A stretch of DNA of 64,000 nucleotides from Chloroflexota bacterium (GTDB lineage: Bacteria; Chloroflexota; Dehalococcoidia; JACPQD01). Below the pieces are notes generated by a model, which was not told where the DNA came from, made no database searches, and worked only from the letters and a program-made list of their open reading frames with translations. The translations under genes were made by a program, and so were the position numbers. Positions 14,804 through 22,708 of the stretch are shown piece after piece; within the stretch, counting starts at the first letter, position 1, and each line of letters begins with the position of its first letter. The DNA is taken from contig JACPQD010000051.1 of assembly GCA_016190665.1 (NCBI GenBank), positions 62,001 through 126,000 on the forward strand, in the 5' to 3' direction.

Positions 14804-16426
14804 ATGTCTGAAGTTCTCTACCGCAAATGGCGCCCCCAGGTGCTGGCGGATGTGGCGGGTCAGGAGCATGTTACCCGGACGCTGCGCAACGCCCTGGCCA
14901 CGCATCGGGTGGCGCACGCCTATCTCTTCTGCGGCCCCCGGGGCACGGGCAAGACGAGCACCGGCCGCATATTGGCCAAAGCGATAAACTGCCTCACCGA
15001 CGGCGCGGGAGAGCCCTGCAACGCCTGCGCCATGTGCGAATCCATCACCGAGGGACGCTCCCTGGATGTGGTGGAGATCGATGCGGCCAGCAACCGCGGC
15101 ATCGATGAGATTCGCGAGCTCAGGGAAAGGGTGAACTTCGCTCCCAACCAGGCGCGCTTCAAAGTCTACATCATCGACGAAGTCCATATGCTCACCGAGC
15201 CTGCCTTCAATGCCCTGCTCAAGACCCTGGAGGAGCCCCCGGCCCATGCCGTTTTCATCCTCGCCACCACGGAGGTCCACGACATCCCGGCTACCATCTT
15301 GTCCCGCTGCCAGCGTTTCGACTTCCGCCGCATCCCCCAATCAGCGGTGGTCGCTCGACTGGAGCACGTCTGCCAGCACGAGAAGATCGATATCGAGCCC
15401 GCCGGCCTGGCGCTCATCGCCCGTGGGGCGACAGGCAGCCTCCGGGACGCCGAGAATCTCATGCAGCAGTTGGTCACCTTCTACGGGGACAGCATTACCG
15501 CGGCCCAGGTGGCCTCGATGCTGGGCATAACCGGGGACGCGCGCATTCGCGAGCTGGCGAAACACATATTCGGTCGAGACGTCTCGGCGGGACTGACCAC
15601 GATCAACAGCGTGAGCGCCGATGGGCTGGACTTGCGCCAGTTCGGGCGAGAGCTGGTGGAGTACCTGAGGACGATGCTCCTGGTCAAGGCGGGGGCCGAG
15701 GGCGCAACCGACCTTCCCGCTGAGTCCCTGGCGCAGATAAGGGGCATGGTCTCCTCCCTTGCTATGAACGCCATCGTCCGGGCCATCAAGCTCTTCGGCC
15801 AGATAGACCCCGACCTCAGTCGGGGCGCCGATGAACAGGCGACCCTGCCCCTGGAGCTGGCGTTGGTCGAGTATTCTTTGGAGGAGAGGGCTCCAGCGGC
15901 CCAAGCCGCGCCGGTCAAAGAGGCGCCGGCGAAACCCGTCGAGAGGCGGCCTAAGGCGGTCGAAACCGAGACGGTTGTCGCCCCTGGACCGCGCGTCGAG
16001 GTAGCGGCTCCGGCCCCAGCGCCGGAACCGGTGGCAAGCCAGCTCGAAACGTCCAGTGCTCCAGCGAAGTCTCCTCTGGAGAGCATCGATCGTTTGTCGG
16101 CGCTATGGAATCAAGTGGTGGAAGCGTCCAAGGGAGCCGACAAGAAAGGGACGGTGGCCGCCCTTTTGAGAGGCTGCAAGCCCCAGGCCGTTGAGGACAG
16201 TACGATGGTCCTGGGTTGTTCATCCACCTTTCACAAGGATAAAGTGGAGAACCCCGAGATACTGAAGGTGGTTGAGGAAGCGGTGAGCCGGATTCTGGGG
16301 ACGCCCCACAGGGTCCGCTGCGTCCTGGCGCCGGAGAGGAAGACCGTACCCCGACCGGTGAAGGAGAGCCCGCTAGTCAAGGAGGCGCTCCGGATGGGGG
16401 CCCGAATCGTCACGGAAGGAGAATAG
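14804..16426 (+). CDS. dnaX: DNA polymerase III subunit gamma/tau
   Basis: 540 aa clamp-loader ATPase. Walker A GPRGTGKT (44-51), four zinc-ligand cysteines (63, 72, 75, 78), Walker B YIIDEVHML (about 122-130) and the SRC sensor (LSRCQRFDF) are in place. Residues about 370-430 are an Ala/Pro linker (APVKEAPAKPVERRP). The last 110 residues form a tau-like C-terminal domain (LWNQVVEASKGADKKGTVAALLRGC). No A-run slippage site was noticed, so I do not claim a shorter gamma form. ybaB follows with no gap. Confidence 0.96.
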   Translation: MSEVLYRKWRPQVLADVAGQEHVTRTLRNALATHRVAHAYLFCGPRGTGKTSTGRILAKAINCLTDGAGEPCNACAMCESITEGRSLDVVEIDAASNRGIDEIRELRERVNFAPNQARFKVYIIDEVHMLTEPAFNALLKTLEEPPAHAVFILATTEVHDIPATILSRCQRFDFRRIPQSAVVARLEHVCQHEKIDIEPAGLALIARGATGSLRDAENLMQQLVTFYGDSITAAQVASMLGITGDARIRELAKHIFGRDVSAGLTTINSVSADGLDLRQFGRELVEYLRTMLLVKAGAEGATDLPAESLAQIRGMVSSLAMNAIVRAIKLFGQIDPDLSRGADEQATLPLELALVEYSLEERAPAAQAAPVKEAPAKPVERRPKAVETETVVAPGPRVEVAAPAPAPEPVASQLETSSAPAKSPLESIDRLSALWNQVVEASKGADKKGTVAALLRGCKPQAVEDSTMVLGCSSTFHKDKVENPEILKVVEEAVSRILGTPHRVRCVLAPERKTVPRPVKESPLVKEALRMGARIVTEGE

Positions 16427-16732
16427 ATGAATCGAGATTTCTTGCGCCAGGCCCAGCAGTTGCAGGCCAGGCTGGCGAAGGCCCAGCAGGAACTGGAGAG
16501 CGCCACAGTGGAGGGCAGCTCCGGGGGCGGCGCCGTCAAAGTGGTGGTGACCGGCCATCAGAAAGTGCAGTCGATCAAGGTATCTCCAGAGGTAGTGGAC
16601 CCCGAGGACGTGGAGATGCTGGAGGACCTGGTATTGACGGCGGTGAATGAGGCCCTGGAGAAGTCCCAGGAGCTAGCGAAGGACCGCATGGGATCGCTGG
16701 CCGGCGGCTTCAACATCCCGGGGCTCAGATAG
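16427..16732 (+). CDS. ybaB: YbaB/EbfC family nucleoid-associated protein
   Basis: 101 aa, usual length. An N-terminal helix (QAQQLQARLAKAQQELES) is followed by the sheet VEGSSGGGAVKVVVTGHQKVQSIKVSPEVV, DVEMLEDLVLTAVNEALEKSQELAKDRM and a glycine-rich end. It binds DNA and is almost always next to dnaX and recR. Here the ATG abuts the dnaX stop, while a LarA-type gene separates it from recR, breaking the common dnaX-ybaB-recR string. Confidence 0.94.
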   Translation: MNRDFLRQAQQLQARLAKAQQELESATVEGSSGGGAVKVVVTGHQKVQSIKVSPEVVDPEDVEMLEDLVLTAVNEALEKSQELAKDRMGSLAGGFNIPGLR

Positions 16733-16777
16733 TCTTCAACCAGGTATCTGGAATTCCGGACAAAGAAAGGCGGAGGA

Positions 16778-18052
16778 ATGGCAGATTGCAAGACGGTCAC
16801 AGTGCGGCAGTTGGCCTATTATGGGGATGTCGATGTTGACCTCAACTTCCCCGATTCCTGGGAGGTTGTCCCCTGCTTCATGAAGGGCCATGACAGGCCG
16901 CGCATGTCCGAGCAGGCTATCAGGGATGCCTTCGCTAACCCCATCGGTACGCCCCGGATTCGAGAGATGGCGAAGGGCAAGGAAGAGGTGGTCATTATCT
17001 TCGATGACATGACCCGACCCACCAATGTGGCCGAGCTTGTCCCCTACGTCATCGAGGAGCTGGAAGCCGCCGGCATACCGGACTGCAATATCAGGTTTAT
17101 TTGCGGGCTGGGCGCCCACGGGGCGCTGAACCGCGAGCAGATGGTCAAGAAGCTGGGCGAGTGGGTGCTGGAGCGGTTCGCCGTCTACAACCACTGCCCC
17201 TTCCAGAACTGCACCTTCGTGGGCAATACCCGCCGGGGCACCTCCATCTCCATCAACAGCGAGGTCATGGCCTGCGACTTCAAGATCGCCATCGGGGGCA
17301 TCGTGCCGCACTGGTCGGCGGGCTTCGGCGGCGGCGCCAAGCTGGTGGTGCCCGGCGTGGCCTCGATGGACACCATCTGGGCCAACCATCACGGAATTGG
17401 CGGGCGCGACAAGCCGACGAAGGAATACCCGAGGGGCAAGCTTCATGCGACGGTGGGCCTGGGGAAGGTGGAGGGGAACGTTCTCCGCCTCGATATCGAG
17501 GAGGCGGCGCGCATGATCGGGCTGGATGTCATCGTCAACGTGGTCATCAACGGCCGCCGCGAGCCGGTGGGCTGCTTTGTGGGAGATGTGGTCGCCGCTC
17601 ACCGCGCCGGAGTTGAGGTAGCGAAAGAGCAATATGCCACCCATTTCTGCGGCGATGCGGATATAGCCGTCGTCAACGCCTATGATAAGGGCAGCGAAGC
17701 TCTCATCAGCATCGCCTTCGGCACCGACTACGTGAAGAAAGACGGCGGGACCTTCGTTCTCCTGGCCAATACCCCCCAGGGCCAGGTGACTCACTATCTC
17801 TCGGGTCCCTTCGGCAAGAACTTCGGCGGGAAATTGTGGGACAAAAAGCAGCATCCGGACCACATCAAGAAGTTCATTGTGGTGACGCCCTACATCGATC
17901 GCGCTGGCTCCAGCTTTTTTGGTCCGCCTGAGGAGATTCTCTGGGCCAAGACCTGGGACCAGGCGCTAGCCCAGTTGAAAGAGCAGTACCCTGGCTACGC
18001 CAAGGTGGCGGTCATACCGGATGGCACCACCCAGTACTGTCCGGACAAGTAA
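16778..18052 (+). CDS. LarA-type nickel-pincer racemase family protein (DUF2088)
   Basis: 424 aa. LarA-family landmarks are present: FDDMTRPT (N-terminal domain), FICGLGAHGALN, VYNHCPFQN and a glycine-rich GGIVPHWSAGFGGGAKLVVPG segment, where LarA carries its histidines and cofactor-bound lysine. Family members racemise or epimerise 2-hydroxy acids with a nickel-pincer nucleotide. No larB, larC or larE lies in the window, so cofactor supply must come from elsewhere. Several positions differ from lactate racemase, so the substrate is probably not lactate. It is inserted between ybaB and recR. Confidence 0.85.
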   Translation: MADCKTVTVRQLAYYGDVDVDLNFPDSWEVVPCFMKGHDRPRMSEQAIRDAFANPIGTPRIREMAKGKEEVVIIFDDMTRPTNVAELVPYVIEELEAAGIPDCNIRFICGLGAHGALNREQMVKKLGEWVLERFAVYNHCPFQNCTFVGNTRRGTSISINSEVMACDFKIAIGGIVPHWSAGFGGGAKLVVPGVASMDTIWANHHGIGGRDKPTKEYPRGKLHATVGLGKVEGNVLRLDIEEAARMIGLDVIVNVVINGRREPVGCFVGDVVAAHRAGVEVAKEQYATHFCGDADIAVVNAYDKGSEALISIAFGTDYVKKDGGTFVLLANTPQGQVTHYLSGPFGKNFGGKLWDKKQHPDHIKKFIVVTPYIDRAGSSFFGPPEEILWAKTWDQALAQLKEQYPGYAKVAVIPDGTTQYCPDK

Positions 18053-18225
18053 GTGCTGAATGATGAATGATGAATGCCCCCACCCCGGCGAGCCTCAGTG
18101 CAGGGTGGCGTGGGGCACACGTCGATAATGTCCAGCGTGTCCACAGCGTCCACGTTCAAGCTGGCGGTGCGCCGTGGGCGGACTGAAAGCTGAAGACTGA
18201 CAGCTGATAGCTCAAAGGAATACCG

Positions 18226-18837
18226 TTGACCACAGATTTCACCTGCCCGGTCGGGCCGGTGGCGCGGCTCATCGAGGAGTTCCACAGGCTGCCCGGCATT
18301 GGGCCGAAGAGCGCCCAGCGGCTCACCTATCATCTCCTGCGCATGCCCGAGGCCCAGGCGCGTGCGCTCTCGGAAGCGATTCTGGCCGTCAAGGAGCAGG
18401 TCATCCTGTGCTCTGTCTGCCAGAATATCACCGACGTTGACCCCTGCGCCGTGTGCACCGGGCAGGAGCGCGACAGGAGTAAGATCTGCGTCGTCGAGGA
18501 GCCGCTGGACATTTTGGCCCTGGAGCGCACGCGCGCCTACAGCGGCCTTTACCATGTCCTGCACGGCGCTATCTCCCCTATGGACGGCATCGGTCCGGAG
18601 GAGCTCAAGATAAGAGAGCTGCTGGCGCGGCTGAATAACGGCGCTGTGCAGGAGATCGTCCTGGCCACCAACCCGAACCTGGAGGGCGAGGCCACAGCCA
18701 TGTACCTTCAGCGACTCATAGCGCCCCTGGGGATTCGATTGACCCGCCTGGCCCGCGGCCTCTCCGTGGGCGGGGACCTGGAATACGCCGACGAGGTCAC
18801 CCTGGCCCGGGCGCTGGAAGGACGCACCGATTTTTGA
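18226..18837 (+). CDS. recR: Recombination protein RecR
   Basis: 203 aa from TTG 18226, chosen because AAAGGAAT precedes it and the homology starts there. The helix-hairpin-helix [20 protein letters not shown], the zinc finger C-SVC...CAVC and the Toprim segment [16 protein letters not shown]...[15 protein letters not shown] are intact. It works with RecO (the next gene) in RecF-pathway gap repair. Microrepeat tracts flank both ends. Confidence 0.96.
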   Translation: MTTDFTCPVGPVARLIEEFHRLPGIGPKSAQRLTYHLLRMPEAQARALSEAILAVKEQVILCSVCQNITDVDPCAVCTGQERDRSKICVVEEPLDILALERTRAYSGLYHVLHGAISPMDGIGPEELKIRELLARLNNGAVQEIVLATNPNLEGEATAMYLQRLIAPLGIRLTRLARGLSVGGDLEYADEVTLARALEGRTDF

Positions 18838-18966
18838 TTGCTGATTGCTGATTGCCCAAATCCATGGCGCGGGCCACGGGGGTGGGCCGTCCACTGTGTC
18901 CACTCTGTCCACCATGTCCACCGCGCCCGCGCTGAAAGCTGACCGCTGACGGCTGAAAGCTGACCT

Positions 18967-19752
18967 ATGGGCGTAAGCCAGGTCTACAAAACCGAAGCCG
19001 TCGTCCTGAAGGCGACGGACCTGGGTGAGGCGGACCGCATCCTCACCCTCTACACACCCAACTACGGCAAGATTCGCGCCGTGGCCAAGGGGTCGCGCCG
19101 GCCCAAGAGCAAGCTGGGTGGGCACGTGGAGCCCCTCACCCACAGCGCAATGATGCTGGCCCGAGGCCGGAACCTGGACATCGTCACCCAGAGCCAGACT
19201 CTGGACAGCTTCATGGCCCTCCGCGACGACCTGTGGCGCATGACCTGCGGCATCTACGCCGCCGAAATGGTGGAGCGCTTCACCCCGGACCACGCGGAGA
19301 ACTACAGCCTTTTCCGTCTGCTGGTCGATACATTGCACCGCCTGAGCGAGCCATCCACGGGCGAGCTAGTCCTGCGTTTCTTTGAAGTCAAACTGCTGGA
19401 CTTCCTCGGCTACCGGCCGGAGCTGCGGCAGTGCGTCTCCTGCCGGGAGAGCCTCCAGCCCGTGGCCAACTTCTTCAGCGCCAGCGGAGGCGGCGTCATC
19501 TGTCCCTCATGCCGTGACAGGGAGCCGGTGTGCCGTCCTCTCTGCCTTGCCGCGCTCAAGGTGCTCCGCTACCTGCAGGACGAGGAGTACGCCGCCGTCT
19601 CCCGCGTGCGGCTGCAACCCGACCTGGCCGCGGAGCTGGAGTATCTCCTGCGGGAGTATATCCGCTACCTGTTGGAGCGTGAGGTGAAGTCAGTAGCGTT
19701 TATGGATAGCCTGAGGAAAACGGAGTGGCCGCAGAGGGAGAAGGTCGCTTAG
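18967..19752 (+). CDS. recO: DNA repair protein RecO
   Basis: 261 aa. An OB-fold N-terminus (YKTEAVVLKATDLGEADRILTLYTPNYGKIRAVAKGSRRPKSKLGGHVEPLTH), a helical middle and a zinc module CVSCRESL..VANFFSASGGGVICPSC are all typical. RecO anneals DNA and loads RecA with RecR. The ATG directly follows a CTGA-type microrepeat and lacks a ribosome binding site. The 3' end overlaps the convergent FemAB gene by 4 nt. Confidence 0.95.
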   Translation: MGVSQVYKTEAVVLKATDLGEADRILTLYTPNYGKIRAVAKGSRRPKSKLGGHVEPLTHSAMMLARGRNLDIVTQSQTLDSFMALRDDLWRMTCGIYAAEMVERFTPDHAENYSLFRLLVDTLHRLSEPSTGELVLRFFEVKLLDFLGYRPELRQCVSCRESLQPVANFFSASGGGVICPSCRDREPVCRPLCLAALKVLRYLQDEEYAAVSRVRLQPDLAAELEYLLREYIRYLLEREVKSVAFMDSLRKTEWPQREKVA

Positions 19753-20849
19753 TCCGCCATCCGCCTTCTCGCCCCCAGGACCCTCGGTACCACCTGCGTC
19801 CAGAGCCAGTAGCGCGCCCGAGAATAAACGTAGTCGAAGGCGCCAGGGCAGTGGACTATCTCCCCGCCGAAGCCCGTCTTGAAGCGAAAGAGGCCCCAGG
19901 CCCCCTCCAGCGAGGCATTCCCGCTTGCCGTTTCCCTGGCCCCCGACCCCTGACCCCCGTCCCCCGCTTCGCGCTCCGCGCTTCTCGCTCCTTCCCCCTC
20001 CGGCACCTCCGGTATGCCCCAGAGGTCGTAGCGCCGGCAGCCCTGCGCCTTGGCCCATTTCATGGCTTCCCATTGGAGGAGATACGTAGGCATAAGGTTG
20101 CGGTGGGCGTTGCTCGAGGCTCCGTAGAGGTAAATGCCCTCCTCTCCGAAGGCGGAGACCAGAATGCCTGCCAGGACCTCGCCTTCGTGAGCGGCCAGGA
20201 ACAGGGCTGTCTTGTCTCCCAGCGTCTCCATCAGCTTCTGAAAGTAGGAGAGGGGGCGGATGTGAAACACGTCCCTCTCGCCGGTGACCTGCATGAGGTC
20301 GGAGAAAACGGGCAGCTCGTCGATGCGCGCCTGGCGCACGGTCACGCCGCGGCGCGCGGCCAGGCCGACGTTGTAGCGCGTCTTCGACTTCTGCCTGGCG
20401 GAGACCGTCTGGAGGTCAGGAGACAGGTCCACGACGACGGTGCACTTAGCCTGAACGGGAGGAGAGGGCCGGAAACGCCGCGTCAGAAGGGCTTCGCCGA
20501 TCGGGACATGAGGCTCCAGCTTGAGAAACACCGCGCCGCGGCGTCGGGCGTGCTGGTGCACCGCGTCCAGGAGCGCATCCAACAGCCCCGGCTCCTCGGG
20601 GTCCAGCACCGGCCCCTTGGGGACGTAGGCGATGCTGCCCAGGGGAGTGGCGTGGTATAGGATCTGCGCGCCGGCGACTAGCTCGCCGTTACTCTCCAGC
20701 CCAATCCGCTGCGGTTCCCAGCCGTAGCCGCCCTTGAATTCTCCCCAGGCATAGCTCTGCAGTAGACTGCCGTGGGGGGATTTCTCGACGAAGGCATCCC
20801 AGCGCTGTGGGTCTTCGGTGAGGTGGCAGACGGTGTTATCTGAAGTCAT
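19749..20849 (-). CDS. FemAB/FemX-type aminoacyltransferase (peptidoglycan bridge family)
   Basis: 366 aa GNAT-like protein: SLLQSYAWGEFKGGYGW, IAYVPKGPVLDPEEP, TVVVDLSPDLQTV..RQKSKTRYNVGLAARRGVTV, LAAHEGEVLAGILVSAFGEEGIYLYGASSNAHRNLMPTYLLQWEAMKWAKAQGCRRYDLWGIPE and GLFRFKTGFGGEIVHCPGAFD. Family members transfer amino acids from aminoacyl-tRNA to lipid II stem peptides. Between PEVPEG and WGLFRFK lies a Gly/Ser/Ala-rich insert of about 30 residues whose DNA (about 19915-19995) matches intergenic microrepeats. It seems to be a repeat inserted in frame in a surface loop. Confidence 0.87.
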   Translation of the reverse strand: MTSDNTVCHLTEDPQRWDAFVEKSPHGSLLQSYAWGEFKGGYGWEPQRIGLESNGELVAGAQILYHATPLGSIAYVPKGPVLDPEEPGLLDALLDAVHQHARRRGAVFLKLEPHVPIGEALLTRRFRPSPPVQAKCTVVVDLSPDLQTVSARQKSKTRYNVGLAARRGVTVRQARIDELPVFSDLMQVTGERDVFHIRPLSYFQKLMETLGDKTALFLAAHEGEVLAGILVSAFGEEGIYLYGASSNAHRNLMPTYLLQWEAMKWAKAQGCRRYDLWGIPEVPEGEGARSAEREAGDGGQGSGARETASGNASLEGAWGLFRFKTGFGGEIVHCPGAFDYVYSRARYWLWTQVVPRVLGARRRMAD

Positions 20850-20861
20850 GTTGATCAGATC

Positions 20862-20932
20862 GGGCCGGTCCTCAGACCCCCCTTTTGTCCCCCCGTGGAC
20901 GGGGGGATTAAGGGGGGTCTGAGGACCGGCCC
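20862..20932. repeat. 71-nt near-perfect palindrome (23-bp arms plus inner 7-bp stem)
   Basis: The arm at 20862-20884 (GGGCCGGTCC...CCCCCTT) is exactly complementary to 20910-20932. Inside it, TCCCCCC pairs with GGGGGGA around GTGGAC. It fills the gap between the polyprenyl synthetase and FemAB genes, both on the minus strand, and has no T-run, so it is more likely a MITE-like or REP-like element than a simple terminator. Confidence 0.85.
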
Positions 20933-20939
20933 AGGACGG

Positions 20940-21899
20940 CTATTTCTTGCGTTCGAGCACATAGTCGATGAGGTCCCTGAGGGAGCTGCGCTGGGGGCAA
21001 TTCGGCAACGTCTGGAGGTCGGCACTGGCCCTATCGCAGAAGCTTTCGGCGATTTCGCAAGACTCCCGGATGGCAGTGGAATCGCGGACTGTATCGATGG
21101 CCTTACGAAGCGCCTTCGCGTCCCTATTGATCAGGGCGTCCTTAATCGGATTGCCGTCGGGATACTTCTCGACGAGGAGGATGGCGGGCAAGGTCATCGT
21201 GCCTTGGGAGAGATCGCTCCCGATAGGCTTCCCCAGCTCAACCTCGTCCCCGGTGAAATCCAGCACATCATCGATAATCTGGAAGGCCAGGCCAAGATTA
21301 TAGCCGTAGTCGCGCAGCGCCGCCACTTTGTCTTTGGGTGCCTTGCTCAGCACCCCGCCCGACTCGGCGGCCGTGGCAAAAAGGGCCGCAGTCTTGCTGC
21401 CGATGCGCTGGTAATAGCTTTCGCGGGTCTGGAGCCAATCGAAGGAGCAGGAGTTCTGGCAGAGCTCGCCTCTGCAAATGACCATGAGCGCTTTTGCAAA
21501 GAGCCTCATCACGTCCACGTTGCTGGTCGTTGAGACCAGCTCCGCGGCGTTGGCGAAAAGGTAGTCTCCCACCAGCACGGCGGTGCTTCCATTCCAGAGG
21601 CAGTTGGTCGTGGCACTGCCCCGCCGGACGCTGGAGTTATCGATGGTATCGTCATGCACCAGGGTGGCAGTGTGCAGGAGCTCGACGCCGGCGGCCATGG
21701 GCACCAGCAGGTCATGATCGTCACTGGGGTAGAGACTGCCAGCCAGGAGGGTGATCGCCGGGCGAATGCGCTTCCCGCGGTGTTTCAGAACGTGAGCTAG
21801 TATCTCAGCTAGAAGGGGGAAGTCAACATTGACGACCGCCCGAAGGCGATCCTCCAACTCGGCCATCTCTTCCTGAACAGGCGCGTAGATCGATTTCAA
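20940..21899 (-). CDS. Polyprenyl diphosphate synthase (trans-isoprenyl)
   Basis: 319 aa. Both Asp-rich motifs are present: LVHDDTIDNSSVRRG (first DDxxD) and LAFQIIDDVLDFTGDE (second), with HRGKRIRPAITLLAG and ELLHTATL around them. It extends FPP/GPP with IPP to make the long isoprenoid tail of a quinone or a C30-C50 carrier; chain length cannot be read reliably. Its start overlaps the tatD end by 4 nt (ATGA). Confidence 0.93.
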   Translation of the reverse strand: MKSIYAPVQEEMAELEDRLRAVVNVDFPLLAEILAHVLKHRGKRIRPAITLLAGSLYPSDDHDLLVPMAAGVELLHTATLVHDDTIDNSSVRRGSATTNCLWNGSTAVLVGDYLFANAAELVSTTSNVDVMRLFAKALMVICRGELCQNSCSFDWLQTRESYYQRIGSKTAALFATAAESGGVLSKAPKDKVAALRDYGYNLGLAFQIIDDVLDFTGDEVELGKPIGSDLSQGTMTLPAILLVEKYPDGNPIKDALINRDAKALRKAIDTVRDSTAIRESCEIAESFCDRASADLQTLPNCPQRSSLRDLIDYVLERKK

Positions 21900-22708
21900 G
21901 ATGTGCCCCTTGCGGAAGCAGGACAGAGCTTACGGTCCGGCAATCCGAAAAGCGCGGCCGCGTTTCGCGCTGTCTGCCTGGCAACGGCTTCAGGCGTTGT
22001 ATCCCTCAACTGAGCGATCTTCTCTACGGTATGCGTTATGAAAGCCGGCTCGTTTCGCTGGCCGCGCAGGGGCGCCGGCGTCAGGAAGGGACAATCTGTC
22101 TCCACGAGCATCCTGTCCAGCTCGATATTTCTCGCCACTTCGGCCAAACGGCCGGACCTGGGGTAGGTTACCGGCCCGGCGATGGAGATGAAGAAGCCAA
22201 GGTCGATGTACCTCCTTGCCGCCGCCAGGTCACCGCTGAAGCAATGAAGCACTCCCCTAACCCCTGGCGTCCTGGATGCCCACTCGCTGAGTACGCTCGT
22301 CGTATCCGTCGCTGCTTCACGAGAATGCACAATAACGGGCAGACCCAGCTCCGCGGCCAGGTCCAGTTGCCGGCGAAAGGCCTCCATTTGGGCGGCTCGG
22401 GGGGAAAGATTGCGATAATAGTCCAGTCCGATCTCCCCTATCGCCACCACCCTGGGGTGCCGGCAGAGCCTGGCCATCTCCTTCAAGTCGGCCTCCTCCA
22501 TCTTCGCCGCATCATGGGGGTGAAAGCCCACAGCAGCGAAAACCTCAGCATAGCGCTCGCTCAGCGAGATCGCTTCATGGCTGGATGCAAGGTCGGTCCC
22601 GATGCTCAGAATATGAGTTATTTGCGCCCCTCTGGCCCTCTCCAGGACCTCGCCCAGGTCGCAGGTGAAGGGGGACATATCCAGATGAGCGTGGGAGTCA
22701 ACCAGCAT
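21896..22708 (-). CDS. tatD: TatD family metal-dependent hydrolase
   Basis: 270 aa. Ligand motifs are DSHAHLDM, VGFHPHDA, IGEIGLDYYRN, VIVHSREA, GVLHCFSGD and LVETDCPFLTP, complete for a TatD DNase/hydrolase. It acts in the cytoplasm as a 3'-5' exonuclease or on D-aminoacyl substrates; the exact role varies. It is encoded just downstream of metG (11-nt overlap) and upstream of polyprenyl synthase, so all three are probably one transcript. Confidence 0.94.
   Translation of the reverse strand: MLVDSHAHLDMSPFTCDLGEVLERARGAQITHILSIGTDLASSHEAISLSERYAEVFAAVGFHPHDAAKMEEADLKEMARLCRHPRVVAIGEIGLDYYRNLSPRAAQMEAFRRQLDLAAELGLPVIVHSREAATDTTSVLSEWASRTPGVRGVLHCFSGDLAAARRYIDLGFFISIAGPVTYPRSGRLAEVARNIELDRMLVETDCPFLTPAPLRGQRNEPAFITHTVEKIAQLRDTTPEAVARQTARNAAALFGLPDRKLCPASARGTS

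Noticed and set aside
16736-19338. Two long minus-strand open frames (375 and 447 codons) opposite the LarA-type gene, recR and recO
   Set aside because: They are antisense shadows of clear plus-strand genes in GC-rich DNA and show no domain pattern.
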